DNA from: Saksenaea vasiformis B4078
Taxonomy: Eukaryota; Mucoromycota; Mucoromycetes; Mucorales; Saksenaeaceae
Direction of reading: 5' to 3'
NCBI GenBank assembly: GCA_000697055.1
Contig: JNDT01002264.1
Location: 1 to 64,000 of the forward strand
DNA: 64,000 nucleotides
Below are positions 1 to 12,606 of the stretch, piece after piece (position 1 is the stretch's first letter; each line of letters opens with the position of its first letter). The notes below the pieces were generated by a model, which saw nothing but the letters and a program-made list of their open reading frames with translations, was not told the DNA's origin and made no database searches. The position numbers and the translations under genes are program-made.

Positions 1-1125
1 GTTGGGTGTATTTATCAGTGGCGCACAATGAAAAGCGGGATCTGAAAACTATTTGATTCATTGTCCCCACTTTGATTTCTCTTCGTTTTTCTCAATGGAC
101 ATGCTTGAATGAGCACCGCTTGATATCAACGGCAAACATCCTTCAAATGACCTTTCTGAAAGAAACGAATACTCGTTATTACAAACGTTTATATTATTAG
201 ACATCGCCGGTCATTTCCATCGACTGTGTCCTTCGAAAACACAAGGATGCTTGGAAGCTGCATATTCGTTTGTCATTTCTGTTTGGAGAGTAGTTTCGTG
301 TCTACAAGACTTTTGAATACCTTCAAAAACCCTTACTTTATATTTTAGTCGTTTGTTGCTCATGCTGGGCCCAACGAATGTGGAGTGACCTTTTGAGGTG
401 GCTCCCAATAAAATGGAACAAGACAACAACAACCATTGCAAATACCTTCAACTACGCCATTTTGAAGGTAAGGGTGCGCCAGTGCAGTGCACGTAGAAAA
501 ACCCAGAACTATGAACAAGAAGGTGATGTCTTTAGATCATTTCTTTTTATAGATCTTTGATGGTGAGCACTGAGAGAAAACAAAGATGGAGAATCGGGTA
601 AATCATACATATATTGTACTTGGTAGAAAGAGTCATAATGAAAAGAAACGATAAAAAATTTTCTACACCAAAATAACGATTACTGAGTTGATTCTAGGTG
701 TCAACTGCATTGGATGATGACTGCATTATCGATGATGATCTCTACCTCTTTAGAGATTACAACTAGCGTACGTCAGATAGTGTGTCATGAATCTTAATGC
801 AATATAGGACGTTCCATATTGCACACTGTAACAAAATAATATACGTACAATAGGACGTTACTAAACAAAACCAAGTTCATATTCACATAGAGTATCACTC
901 GGCATCACTGTCGTATAGGTCACATATGAGGACATAGATCCACATCTAAAGATCGGTATTATATCAAAGTCAAGACCATCTCAGGAACACAGATGTACTG
1001 ACCAGGGTCAAGATTACGATCTCCGAATGAATAGAACAATAATAAGGACGGACGCGTAAATATATATACAGTCATCTTTACTTTACATCCCAATAAAGAA
1101 AGAGTCTCAAAGGATTTCCTGTCTG
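1..1125. other. AT-rich intergenic DNA without a supported gene
   Basis: Only short overlapping frames occur here and none has recognisable domains. The region lies downstream of the decayed MULE transposase, so it may include the unrecognised end of that element. I found no terminal inverted repeat by eye. Confidence 0.5.
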
Positions 1126-2171
1126 TCAAGCTATCACTAAACAAACCGAAATCCACAAGTACTGATAGTATTTACCTTCACATGGGATTAAGGTAGTGAC
1201 ACGTCTCTGAAGCAAGTACATATGCTTACAGGCTAGCTGACGTTTTTGAAAATCCTTGCACTCACAAGATGTCATTTGTTGTATTGGTATCAACAGTAAC
1301 TGCATAGTCAACTCCTTCTATGCTGAAAGAGCGTACTTTGTATCCAGCAGTCATAGCGTCTTCAGCAACCCAGCTCTCCAGCACATCTTCAGCTACGTGA
1401 GAAGCATCGATTTCTCTTCTGCGACTTTGTCGTTCTGCCGGAGACATGCGTCCAACGTTCAGGCGAAGGCGATCTGTTGTGCGCTTCAAATCAAATTCCA
1501 CATCATTAACTAAGATGTGAATTAGACGATCCACGCGTTTGTTCTGTTTTCGATGTAAATATGATGTTTTTAGCTGATTATGCCAACTTTCGATGTAATT
1601 GTTTGTTGCCATGAATCGATATATGTCCGGCTGGAAGGCTGCACTCCATTGGAGAAACTTGTCATCAACGAGCCAAGTTGAATGGAAATAGTTCATGAAT
1701 TCAGTATGTTGGCAGTACTCGTTGATAAAGCAACGAAGTTTATAATGGAATACCGTCGTGGATTCTTCCCACATCAACGACTTCAAATCAGCGATCATCC
1801 TCTTACGTTCTGCACTGGTTTTGGAAGAATCATCTAGAACGTCTCACAGTATATTAATTCTTTACTGCTGGTTCTGCTAACTCAATTATTTGAACTCTAC
1901 CTAAGCTCACTCGTTTACGAATATTTTCCACCCATGCCCGCGAGACATGGAAGAGACATAGCTGTATTGTAGCAGAAGGAAACACTGTGCGAATGGCCAT
2001 ATTTTCAACGACGCTGCAAGCGATGGTGAACCTTTCTACATGGCGCAGTCCATGATCTTTGAGAAATAGAAGCCAATGCTGCACTGGCACCGCTGTCGGT
2101 TGATAGTTTGACATCATTCCTGGATAGCCAGTTTGATTGGATGCACACAGTGAATGCGAAAGTGTCTTCAT
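1126..2171 (-). pseudogene. Decayed MULE-type (Mutator-like) transposase with SWIM zinc finger
   Basis: Three minus-strand frames together resemble one MULE-family transposase. The upstream part (about 2171-1857) has the DDE-domain pattern ending in LCLFHVSRAWVENIRKR. The middle part (1798-1262) carries the conserved block around TNNYIESWHNQLKT. The last part (about 1270-1215) carries a SWIM zinc finger, CECx(9)CKH, which in this family follows the DDE domain. The DDE start is missing, a stop interrupts 1857-1800, and the SWIM motif sits one frame away from the preceding block at about 1270. It is therefore a frameshifted relic rather than an active gene. Living members cut and paste DNA using an RNase H-like fold. 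I saw no terminal inverted repeats or target duplication. Confidence 0.8.
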
Positions 2172-3330
2172 CTGCGACAGAGTTACTCTACTTCAGTAAA
2201 CATCCTCTGCGCTGAAAAAACCGTGCCTAGACGAATGAACGGTTTTGGATAAAGTGGCCTCGCGTTTGTGGAAAGTAGGAAGGTTCTGGCTTTGAATCTC
2301 AGTTTTATTTTTGTGAGTCTAGCCCGGATTGTGAGAGACGCTTTTTGCACAAGACGGGGCGTTTGAGGTGGCAGTGAACAGTGATGGTCACTGATAAGCT
2401 GTTATCAGTGTCCCTTGGAAACTGTGAAACGATCCTGGTTGATACTTTTCAAGCAGAAGAGATAATATATAGTACATGTCAGCCACGCGTAAATAATACA
2501 TCAGTCGGCACCAGCCAATTCTGATTATACTATTGAGATGATGTTCAGGGAGACAGAGATCCGGTTTCAAAGTAAAGCAAATTGGCTAACGGATAGCATC
2601 AAATTTTCCAGTACGTAAAGACCGACGGCATAGCTTTTGTCTCCCCGGAAGGGCGCTCTCAATGATTAAAAAAACGCCTTGTTAAGGGACAGCTGGCCGT
2701 TGAGGACAGAAAAATGTAAAGCAGTGCATCCGCGATTCAAGACGCGTTTGTAACGGATACACGACATTGCGTCACTTCGCATGAATGAGTATCTCGCAAT
2801 GCAAATTCCCTTCAAAGATTATGTAGTATCTGTCAAACTGCAAGAATTTCTTGGACTAATGCGTACTTTACAGACGCCCATCAAGTTTCCGTCACAATGG
2901 CACTCACAAGATATCCATACCGTGGTTACTATCTGACTGCACTATGACCATATCTCTCTCTCTCTCTCTATCAGATGGCCTTTTACCTCTGCTATTGGTC
3001 ACCAGCAAAAAAAAAAAAAAAAAATATACTGCGAAGTTAGACGGCTCCTGATCCGTAACCGTACCCTGCTATTCCTTTGACGTATGGCCAATAATTATGA
3101 AGTCCGATGAAGCCATGCACCTCATAAAATAAAAGACCTCAGTATAGATATGACGCATGATTTCAAATACCGACTTAACTAAAAAAGGGGTTATCGCCGT
3201 GGGGCACAGACATGCAAGCAACTTTTTTAATGGAGAAAGGGGAAGAAAAACTTTAACGAGATGTTTCTATATGTACAAATTGGAAAGGAGGGGAAGAAAT
3301 GTATATATGTGTTTTGTGCGATGGAGATGG
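2172..3330. other. Intergenic region with microsatellites
   Basis: I see no supported gene here. There is a short CT dinucleotide repeat near 2954-2970 and an A-run near 3007-3024. Upstream sequence of the MULE relic may continue into the first part but is not recognisable. Confidence 0.5.
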
Positions 3331-3845
3331 TTATAAACGTAAAGCTTGGGTATGGTGTTGGATTGTAGCGAGAGATGGTTTTTGCTGTGATGCTTTAGGA
3401 CACGTCGTGGCAAAAGAATAGTAAGGCGTTTCAACTAGATGTGACGCTGTTGTATATACGGAGGAATAGGAAGAAGAGGACGTTGCAGATAGAGCAGGTG
3501 AACAAGAGAGTAGTTTGGCTGAAGCACCGGCAGTATCGGTACTTGTGGTGATTGGTTGTGGTTTATGTACGATGGAAGACAAAGAGGACAGCGAGGACAA
3601 AGAAGAGGAGGATTGCCGGCTACGTGGTTGCCGTGGAAAGTCTCGCAGATCGGCAAAGTCGTAGCCTAGTATTGGATGATGTGATAAAGCGTCTTGCTTC
3701 AGACAATCTTCAGAGCAGTACAACGAATCCTTCAAAGATAGTGTAAGCTAAAGTCATGCATAAAGAGAGAGAGAGTATGATAACTTACAGAATACGGACT
3801 GATGGCATTGTCACAAAATGTACACCAGTTTGTATCACACATCAT
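3331..3845 (-). CDS. Ecl1-family (life-span regulatory factor-like) zinc protein, 157 aa
   Basis: Two exons, complement(3331-3747, 3789-3845), joined in phase 0 across a 41 nt intron (GTAAGT...TTTAG). The start is MMCDTNWCTFC. The N-terminal 35 residues carry two cysteine pairs, CTFC and YCSEDC, separated by about 18 residues. This is the pattern of the small fungal Ecl1/life-span regulatory factor family, whose yeast members extend chronological life span and respond to nutrient stress. The intron falls between the two cysteine pairs, so neither frame alone shows the motif. The rest is a Ser-rich low-complexity tail (SSSSLSSLSSLSS and similar). Zinc binding is inferred from the cysteines. 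The family call is good; the physiological role here is inference. Confidence 0.75.
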
Positions 3846-4632
3846 AATGGTAAAGAAGAAGAAAAAAAGAGGAAGATCTGTTGTAACAAAGCTTAGCAAG
3901 GTCAAACCTGTTACTTTTATAGGGCCCACGATGCACCCTCCCCACCTTTACGCGGCCGCGTTCCAGACCGTGGCAAAACACGAGTCATTTGGGGGTTAGG
4001 TGGCGTATCACTTTTAAATGATTGGCCAATGTTTCATTACTCACAGTCGAGTTACACCAGCAGCAGCATTATTTCTTCTCTCTACCTTAAAACAATTGTC
4101 ATCATTGTTTCAAGCAACAGGGTGGAAACATGGTCTTGGTTGGGAGGTGGCTTGTTTCTCTAAACTCTTTTTTTTTTTTTTTTTTACTTTCTCGACCATA
4201 GCCCCGAACGATCAGGGGATCGTGTGCGCGGCAAATTCATCCTTCCGATGGTTCCGGTGTATCGAATTTCTTCTGAATGATCTGTGTGACAGAGACGTAT
4301 GTAGGCAACCGGAAAAAGGAAAGGGGGTTATGATCAAGTGTTTCACCTATTTGTGTAAGAGAGAGAAAGAGATTGGGATTGTATGCGTGCATATGTACAT
4401 TGAAAAGCTTTTCCCCTGCGTTTTTTTATTCGCTTCAGGGTTTAAATGGATACAACGTATATTTCAGGGAGTAAAAAGGAAGTATACGTATTTATTCTCA
4501 CACCCCTTAGTTTTTTTTTTCTTTGGGGACAAGAACTTGGAGATTCTACATCTTTTTGTACTAATTCTACCCTTTCCCTTGTTGTGAACTAATCAAGGTT
4601 GCATGCGGGTTTAATGCTAAACGTATGTTTCT
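3846..4632. other. Intergenic region upstream of the Ecl1-like gene
   Basis: This gap contains the 5' flank of the Ecl1-like gene and the 3' flank of the thiolase gene. It has long T-runs (4169-4186, 4510-4520), a GGGCCC site near 3922 and a NotI-like GCGGCCGC near 3952. A 189-codon plus-strand frame (4018-4587) is rich in Phe from the T-runs and looks accidental. Confidence 0.5.
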
Positions 4633-6074
<1,442 letters not shown>

Positions 6075-6967
6075 GTTTTTGAAAGCGCAGTGATGTAGGT
6101 GCTTTTTTTTATTTATTTATTTGTTCCGTCCGCAATGAACCTTACATAATGCTCAATGAGTCGGCCAATCGTTTAATCCTGTGCCAGTGGACTTGCATTT
6201 CCCCAAACTTTTGTGGGGTGCATAAGTTTTCACACGCGAAAAGAGAGGCATACTCGTCATGGCGTACAGGAAGTCATGGCGAATGGTTACGTGGATTGAA
6301 CATCCTCATGATCATCTTCATCATGCAAGACATTGATTGCGTGATTATCTTCCTTCCTTAGTTTACTGCTATTTATTCTCCACCGTTTTTAAACTGTTTG
6401 CCGTTAGCTCCAAATAAACTTTACGTTGTCTGTATTCCTGTCGCGTGTTGCGCTCTTGAATCTTGCGTGGGAAGCATAGTTTAATGCATCAAGCTCAAAG
6501 TACCGTTTCGCTGGTGTACTACTGATTCACTGTATTGATTATTGGTCTCAGTTTCCAGCTGCAACGTTTGTGCTAGATAATGAGATGCGATGGATATTTA
6601 AAGGTATGCATAAAGCTTTCGGATCTGTTTTTCTCTTCTGTGTCTGGTATGCACATTTGATGGAGTGCAGATCCAAAGTCACCGATACCTGTTTTGCCTG
6701 TCAATTAGCCTGCAAGGCCTCTGTCTATGGTGCTTGCTTTTCGCTCATTATTAAACTAAGCAAACATTGGCGATAGAACGCCAGGCGTTACAAAACTTCA
6801 AGTCCTCTACAGTGCACAATCCTTTACCACTGGCAGCCAGCGTGGGGATCACACTACTTTAGACGGATGTGTCCTGATGACAGGTTTTTATTTCTAACAA
6901 AGAGGCAGATGTACAAGTAGGGATCGTGTAAAACGATATGTTTGGGCGACTTTTCTATTGGATTCGT
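6075..6967. other. Intergenic region between thiolase and Hsp110 genes
   Basis: This is the thiolase promoter side and the Hsp110 3' flank. There is a T-rich ATTTATTTATTTG stretch just upstream of the thiolase start. Small frames here have no recognisable features. Confidence 0.5.
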
Positions 6968-9477
6968 TTAATCGATATCCATGTCGTCCTTTTTTTCATT
7001 TTTGGCATCCGTCATGGGGGTATCAGCAGTCGCTTCAACCTTCGGTTGCGGCTTAGGTTTGTTTAGAACAGATGCAGCATACGTTGTAAGATCGGTCTCT
7101 TCCTTTGTTATGTCACGAACCAGCACAGTGGGAGTCTCATGTTTGGCAATGTGCTCTTGTTTTGCGAGTTGGTCGTTCAACCAACGGCGCACACGATCAC
7201 AACGATCAACAACCTCTTGCTTCTCCATAGCTGGGATATGGCTGTACTTTTCGCCGGGTGTCATCGCTTCTGCCATCACACGTTCCACAGTAGCACGTAG
7301 GCTACGTTCCGCGCGAGGACGTTCTTCTGCTTCACGGAATCTCTCCACTACAGGTGTGCCGATCTTTCTCAGATTCTCAAGCTTTTCTACATAGACGGAC
7401 TTCGCCACGTCTTCCCCTTCTTCATAAATCCAATCAATGACCGCGTTAAGATCCTCTGCAAATTTGTCTTTGATCTGGAAAAAGAAAAAAGAAAGGCTAA
7501 GGACAAAGCACAGGGAATTTACACTGAGTGTACTTACTGCGGGATCAATATAGTCGCTATAAGGTCCAAGCAATTTGTCGCGCATGTCATAACCATACTC
7601 TTCCAAGGAGTTTTTAGCTGCCTCAGTTGCAGCAACCAACCTATCGTTGGCAACCATTTGACTCTCTTTCTCCATGTACTTTTTGATCAGTTCTCTGGAA
7701 ACCGAAGTGTTCTCCGTCTCTACTCTGAGATCTCCCGTCTTGACGACCTTCTTGATTTTCTTCGTCTTCTTCTCTCCATCCGGCCTCGTGATTACTTCCT
7801 CTTCCACTGTTTCCTGCACTGTATGGGCAGATTCGACTGACAAAATACCATGAATGTTAAGTCTGACCTTCACCCTGACTTCGGCCGGGTCATCCCCAAC
7901 GGGGTTGACATCCTTGATATGGAAACGGCCAATCCACGGAGCAATTCCACGTGGAAGATCTTCCGGAATGGCATAGAGAGCATCGATAGTGAATGGCTCA
8001 CGTCGGTAGAAGGTCAGCATCTTGGTAGAAGGGATGTTGTTATTTGGGCCGAATGCGAGAATCTCTGTTCCCTCTTCCTCTGCGGTAGCGGCCCACTGGA
8101 ACTTGATGGGATAGCTACAGATATCATATACCCGGAAATCACGGACCTTAAACACAGGCGACAGCATTGCACACTGGAATGCTGCGCCGCGTGCCACTGC
8201 CTCGTCCTGGTTCAGCGTGGTCGAGATATCCTTGCTGAAGAATTTGGAGATGGTCGCCTTGATGGCCGGGATACGAGTGCATCCGCCGACAATCTCCACC
8301 GCATCGATGTCTTCCGGTTTCATCCCGGCATTTTTCAATGCTTTTTCGAGAGTGATTTCGGTTCGGGTAAACAGCGGCGCAGCCCATGCCTCAAAATCGG
8401 TACGATTGACGATGGTGGATACATCCCGGTCGTCTATAATCGACTCGATATTCACTGGAGCTTGAGGATTCGCTGAAAGAACCTTTTTGCAGCGTTCCGC
8501 GGCTGTTCGGAGCCGTAATAGAGCTTTTGGATTGCTGTATACGTCTATTTTGTACTTTTCCTTGAATTCCGCTGCCAATTTTTCAACAATGACCTGATCA
8601 AAGTTCCGACCCCCAAAATGCAGGTCATACGCTGTACCGCGGACATTCAACTGCCCCTTAACGAATGATACGATGGCGGTAGAATAGCTCGAGTGGCCGA
8701 TGTCAACGAAGGCCACGATACGTGCTTTCTCCTCAGGAAGATCAGCCTTCGTGATCCCATGACCCAGTGCAGCTGCAGTCAAATCGTTCACCAGGCGCAA
8801 ACAGTTTAAACCCACGAGCTCAGCCGCATCCAGTATGGCCCGGCGCTGGACTTCGGTAAACCATCCAGGAACAGTAATCACACAGTCCGATACAGGGATG
8901 TTCAGCTCAGCAGCAGCCGTTTCCTTCAGCCTATTCAAGTACATGGCAAAGAGTTGGATACCAGAGAAAGTTGCTTCTTCGCCCAGGTAGTTCACCTACC
9001 ATCAATCATTTTTTTTGTTCAAAAGACATCTTCAGGTTAATGTGTTTCTCCTACCTTCACCCCCAGTTGGCCATCGACATCTGTCAACTCAGCTGTCAGA
9101 AACTCTTTTTCAAACGTTTGTATCTCTTCGTCATTAAAGGTTCGACCCATCAAACGCTTCAAGCTGCACACAGTGTTTTTGAAGTTGCTCATCTCTTGTG
9201 TTTTTGCAGCTTCACCGAGAAATCGCTGCTTAAACCCAAACGAGACGAGAGATCTAACAAAAAACATGATGCGTGGACCGTTTCGTGATGATAAACTTTC
9301 TGCTTACGGCGTTGTCCGATTCGAGACCTCATTACACACGACATCGATGCCGCGGTTCCTTGCCACAGCAATAATAGATTGGAGATTTCCCAAATCAAAA
9401 CCCTAGGGAGCTTTTAGTCCGTGATAAACAAAAAATAACATAAAAGAAGGGATGATGATTATTACCACAACAGACAT
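6968..9477 (-). CDS. Hsp110/Sse1-type Hsp70 nucleotide exchange chaperone, 756 aa
   Basis: Five exons: complement(6968-7474, 7538-8995, 9055-9253, 9308-9402, 9466-9477). The first coding exon is only 12 nt (MSVV). The N-terminal ATPase domain begins [19 protein letters not shown] and includes [18 protein letters not shown] and [13 protein letters not shown]. This is the Hsp110 version of the Hsp70 fold. The C-terminal half is the extended substrate-binding and helical region, with an acidic linker containing [11 protein letters not shown]. The protein ends in DDMDID. Sse1-type proteins act in the cytosol as exchange factors for Hsp70 and as holdases. The final intron (7475-7537) is 63 nt, in frame and without a stop, so an unspliced product with 21 extra residues after about residue 588 would be translatable. 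Strong antisense frames over 7850-8476 are shadows. Confidence 0.95.
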
Positions 9478-10170
9478 GGTTCAAGAGGAAGAAAAACGGT
9501 CTAGAATGAAGTAAGTTTAGTTCATTTAAATCACAAAATTGTGTACACTTATCACCTTCTGTATTCGGAGTGGCCCATACAGTTTTCTAATAAGTCACAA
9601 AAACCTTGTCGAAAAGAAACATCTTTCTGTTCGTTTGGTGTCCGTTTAGGCGATGACGAGGTATAAGCCAGTGCCATAAATTGAAACAGCGATAGAAGCA
9701 TCAAGGATGACTTTACGCTATCCAGTTCTGTCTCTCTGCAAAAATAGTATCGAACAAATAGCTATTTCTGTAAGCATACTGAAAATCCGGATAATTTGTT
9801 AACAAATGTTTTTATGCCCGCTTCATTAGTTATTTAGCATGTGAAATAGCTTTTGCCAAGTGATTTTATCCATGGAACTAGTGGCACCCAATCGGTAAAA
9901 AGTTAGGCTTTCAAATGAGTGGAGCCCTTTTTTCTGGTTGGTCCGAGCGCTCTCAGAAATGACAGTGGTATGCTTTTCCTAGCGGCTGTTTAATTATCCG
10001 ATGGCGTTACAAATACTACTGTACTTTTCACACATCCTTTTTTTTTTTTTTAGCTATGTACAAAACCAACGATATATATATTTTTGAAAAAAGTAAGAGG
10101 AAGAGTGGCAAATTATACACAACGTGAAAAATACAAGGGGAATTTTAGGGCGGAAGAGTATAGGTATAGA
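9478..10170. other. Intergenic region upstream of Hsp110 gene
   Basis: This is the presumed Hsp110 promoter region and the 3' flank of the small gene at 10.2 kb. I looked for clustered heat-shock elements (alternating GAA/TTC) and saw only scattered GAA/TTC triplets, nothing I would call. Confidence 0.4.
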
Positions 10171-10449
10171 TTATGCTGTAGAGAAAGATCGCTGTTTCGT
10201 AGATCGATCTGGCTTTCTTGGACCAAGATTATTCAGGAACCGCTTCAATTTAGTTGCAAGTGCACGTTCAGATTCCGTAGAAGATGCTGAGACATTGGAG
10301 GAGGTAGAGGAAGTAGAGGATGATGAAAAAAAGACATGTCCGTTAGAATCAAGGTCAAGCGAACTCTTGGATAAGCTGGTTGTAGGTGGTGCCAATTGAT
10401 GTAAATCAATATCAAAATGCTCCGTAAACCTTGAGGTGGTTTGCGACAT
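10171..10449 (-). CDS. Small Ser-rich protein of unknown function, 92 aa
   Basis: I do not recognise this protein. The chosen start is MSQTTSRFTEHF at 10449. An upstream in-frame ATG at 10530 would add a 27-residue hydrophobic leader, but a TATA-like element (TATAAAAAG on the minus strand, near 10535) sits just before that position, so the downstream ATG is preferred. The middle is a serine-rich tract (about residues 42-60). The C-terminus is basic, with KLKRFLNNLGPRKPDRSTKQR. No intron, membrane segment or cysteine pattern is evident. It could be a lineage-specific regulatory protein or a chance frame. Confidence 0.45.
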   Translation of the reverse strand: MSQTTSRFTEHFDIDLHQLAPPTTSLSKSSLDLDSNGHVFFSSSSTSSTSSNVSASSTESERALATKLKRFLNNLGPRKPDRSTKQRSFSTA

Positions 10450-12606
10450 TGTATAAAGAGATAATAGTAACAAAGAAAAAAAGAAGAGTGTTTGTAATGT
10501 GTCTTTTATTTTTCTGTTCTGGGGAATCACTCGCTTTTTATATTCCCCGGTTGTGATCCTAGGAGATGTTAAACTCCGACAAAATCAATCGCCTTGTCCC
10601 ACTGCACCCACGTCAAAAAACGCGTACAAAGCATGTTACACTTTGTTCTAGATCCTTTATCAGTACTAGAACTAGTATCTTTTTGACTTTCGGCATGTCT
10701 ATGGGATTTATCCAAGCTGTTTGCGCGTTTAGTGATTTCAGACAGAAAAAGGAAACCAGAAACCACTCAGCAATGTCCAATGACGAAAGAGAAAAGATTT
10801 CCGTCTTCTTGGTTTGTGTAGCACGTGGTTTCCATTTTAACTGAACCAATGTTGTTCAGCGATGATTCCGCGGATCCGGCCAGAAACGAATGAAGGGGAA
10901 AACAGTCGATTATGGAAATTCTCCAAAGATGCGCGTCATGTACTAAGCATGTGAGCTTCTCTCCCTTTCTTTCTTCTAGTAAAAAAGAAAACATTTTTAA
11001 AATGATGATGATGTGTGTGGAAATCACAAAATAAAGTGGATGGCAAAATTAAAGTTATCGGATGCTTTTTTTTTCTCTTTCTCTCTCTTGCTGTTCGGGT
11101 GTCCCTTTCTCCACTAACAGGATGAGAAATGAAGTGTAACCTATATAGCGGAGAATGAACAGTAACTGATCTTTATTCCAGTCCCACTTTTAGTTAAGGC
11201 CTGCTCAACTTGAAAGGTTGGCAAACCCTAATATCACTAACAGCCAACGCCCAAAAGAAAAAAAAAAGAGACAGCCTAGCCCATCGGAAGCAGCGCATCA
11301 TGTAGAAAGTTACCAAAATAAAGTGGAGAAAAAAAAGGTGTTTATGTAAGCATCTTAGTCACCAGCCATTTTTCAACGCTGTTGGAGCTCCTCCACCAAC
11401 AGTGTCACTTAAAGTTCATACAGCTTGAGCACTATTGATCGCGTTTGAACTTAATAATCATGTGCAGGTAATTTTTAAACTTTTTATGCATAACCCCATC
11501 TTTCATTTAGGTTGAACGCTTATTACAAATTCCATATCTTTTACACATTCTCATGTTATAAGCAGAAGCTTATCGTATAAACCAAGCTCAGAGAAAAATG
11601 TAAATAGACGGAAGGCCTTTGCAGCTTAGATAACTATACTGAACTCGCTAATATGTCAAATGTGATTGCGGTCTGACTGACCTGCTCATATTCCTCGTGT
11701 TGGGTCGCGTAGTGTCTTGTTATTCTCGTCGTCGCTACACTGCAGAAAGCATAAAAGCACCAAGCATGTTACACAGTAAACATGTTGAGCCAATAGCAGT
11801 TGTCAAATTATGGCACGCACGAATCGTTAGATCCTTCAACTCTAAAAATAATACCCTTTTCTTCCGCTGAGAACTGCTCCTGAAATATGATTGAGGGTTA
11901 ATTTTATGATGATATCTGATATAATTTGAATATGCTACGCTGCTGTCAGATGTTTTTTAAAAGAAGCAGGAGCTGATCCAATACAAAGAGCCAATCAAGC
12001 AGTATCCAACAGAATTAGCAACAGAGAAAGGCGCAGAAACATCCATAGCTATATTTACTTAGCTGCTTGGAAACAACTGACCTCGCCTTCAGATTCTCGA
12101 CTCAATACCTCGCATCTCCATGCATTATCAAGTCACCTGGTTGACGGTTCAATTAGCATTGCGGTAAGGGCTATGAAAAGAATTATCATGGAATTCCGTG
12201 ATCGGTCATGTAATTAACCATAGAAGGTGATCATAGAATCAATCACAGAAATGTACTTTTCTATGATTATTCCATGAATAGTGAATACCATGACAGTTAG
12301 AATATTGATAATTGTAGAATTATAGGTTGCGGCTCCTGCTATTGGACGATATATTCGTTATACCAAGCCAAATGCAACATGTTCTTAGCAAATTCTTTGA
12401 AACGCGCCATGGTATGCGTTATTCCCATTCAAGCGTTAGCCTGTAAATATGGATTCGTAGTGGAACACCTCATCCACATTTAGCCAAGAATAGACCAACT
12501 TTCCTATGTATGTATGACTCATATTATTTAACAATCATTTTAATAAATCTCGTAGACATAAATAAATAAATAAAGTACAAACTATTCCATCAAGCCCGAA
12601 AACATA
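10450..12606. other. Long intergenic region without a supported gene
   Basis: About 2.1 kb of AT-rich DNA with T- and A-runs. Repeated CATAGAA/TCATAGAA and CCATGAAT-like words occur around 12160-12310. The TAAATAAATAAATAAA stretch near 12558-12576 lies just beyond the flippase stop codon and may belong to its 3' end. No tRNA-like box B or conserved coding frame was found. Confidence 0.5.

Noticed and set aside
4018..4587. 189-codon plus-strand frame
   Set aside because: Composition is dominated by translated T-runs (poly-Phe), there is no domain, and it lies in flanking DNA of two good genes.
7850..8476. 208-codon plus-strand frame
   Set aside because: Exact antisense of the conserved Hsp110 ATPase domain; a shadow.
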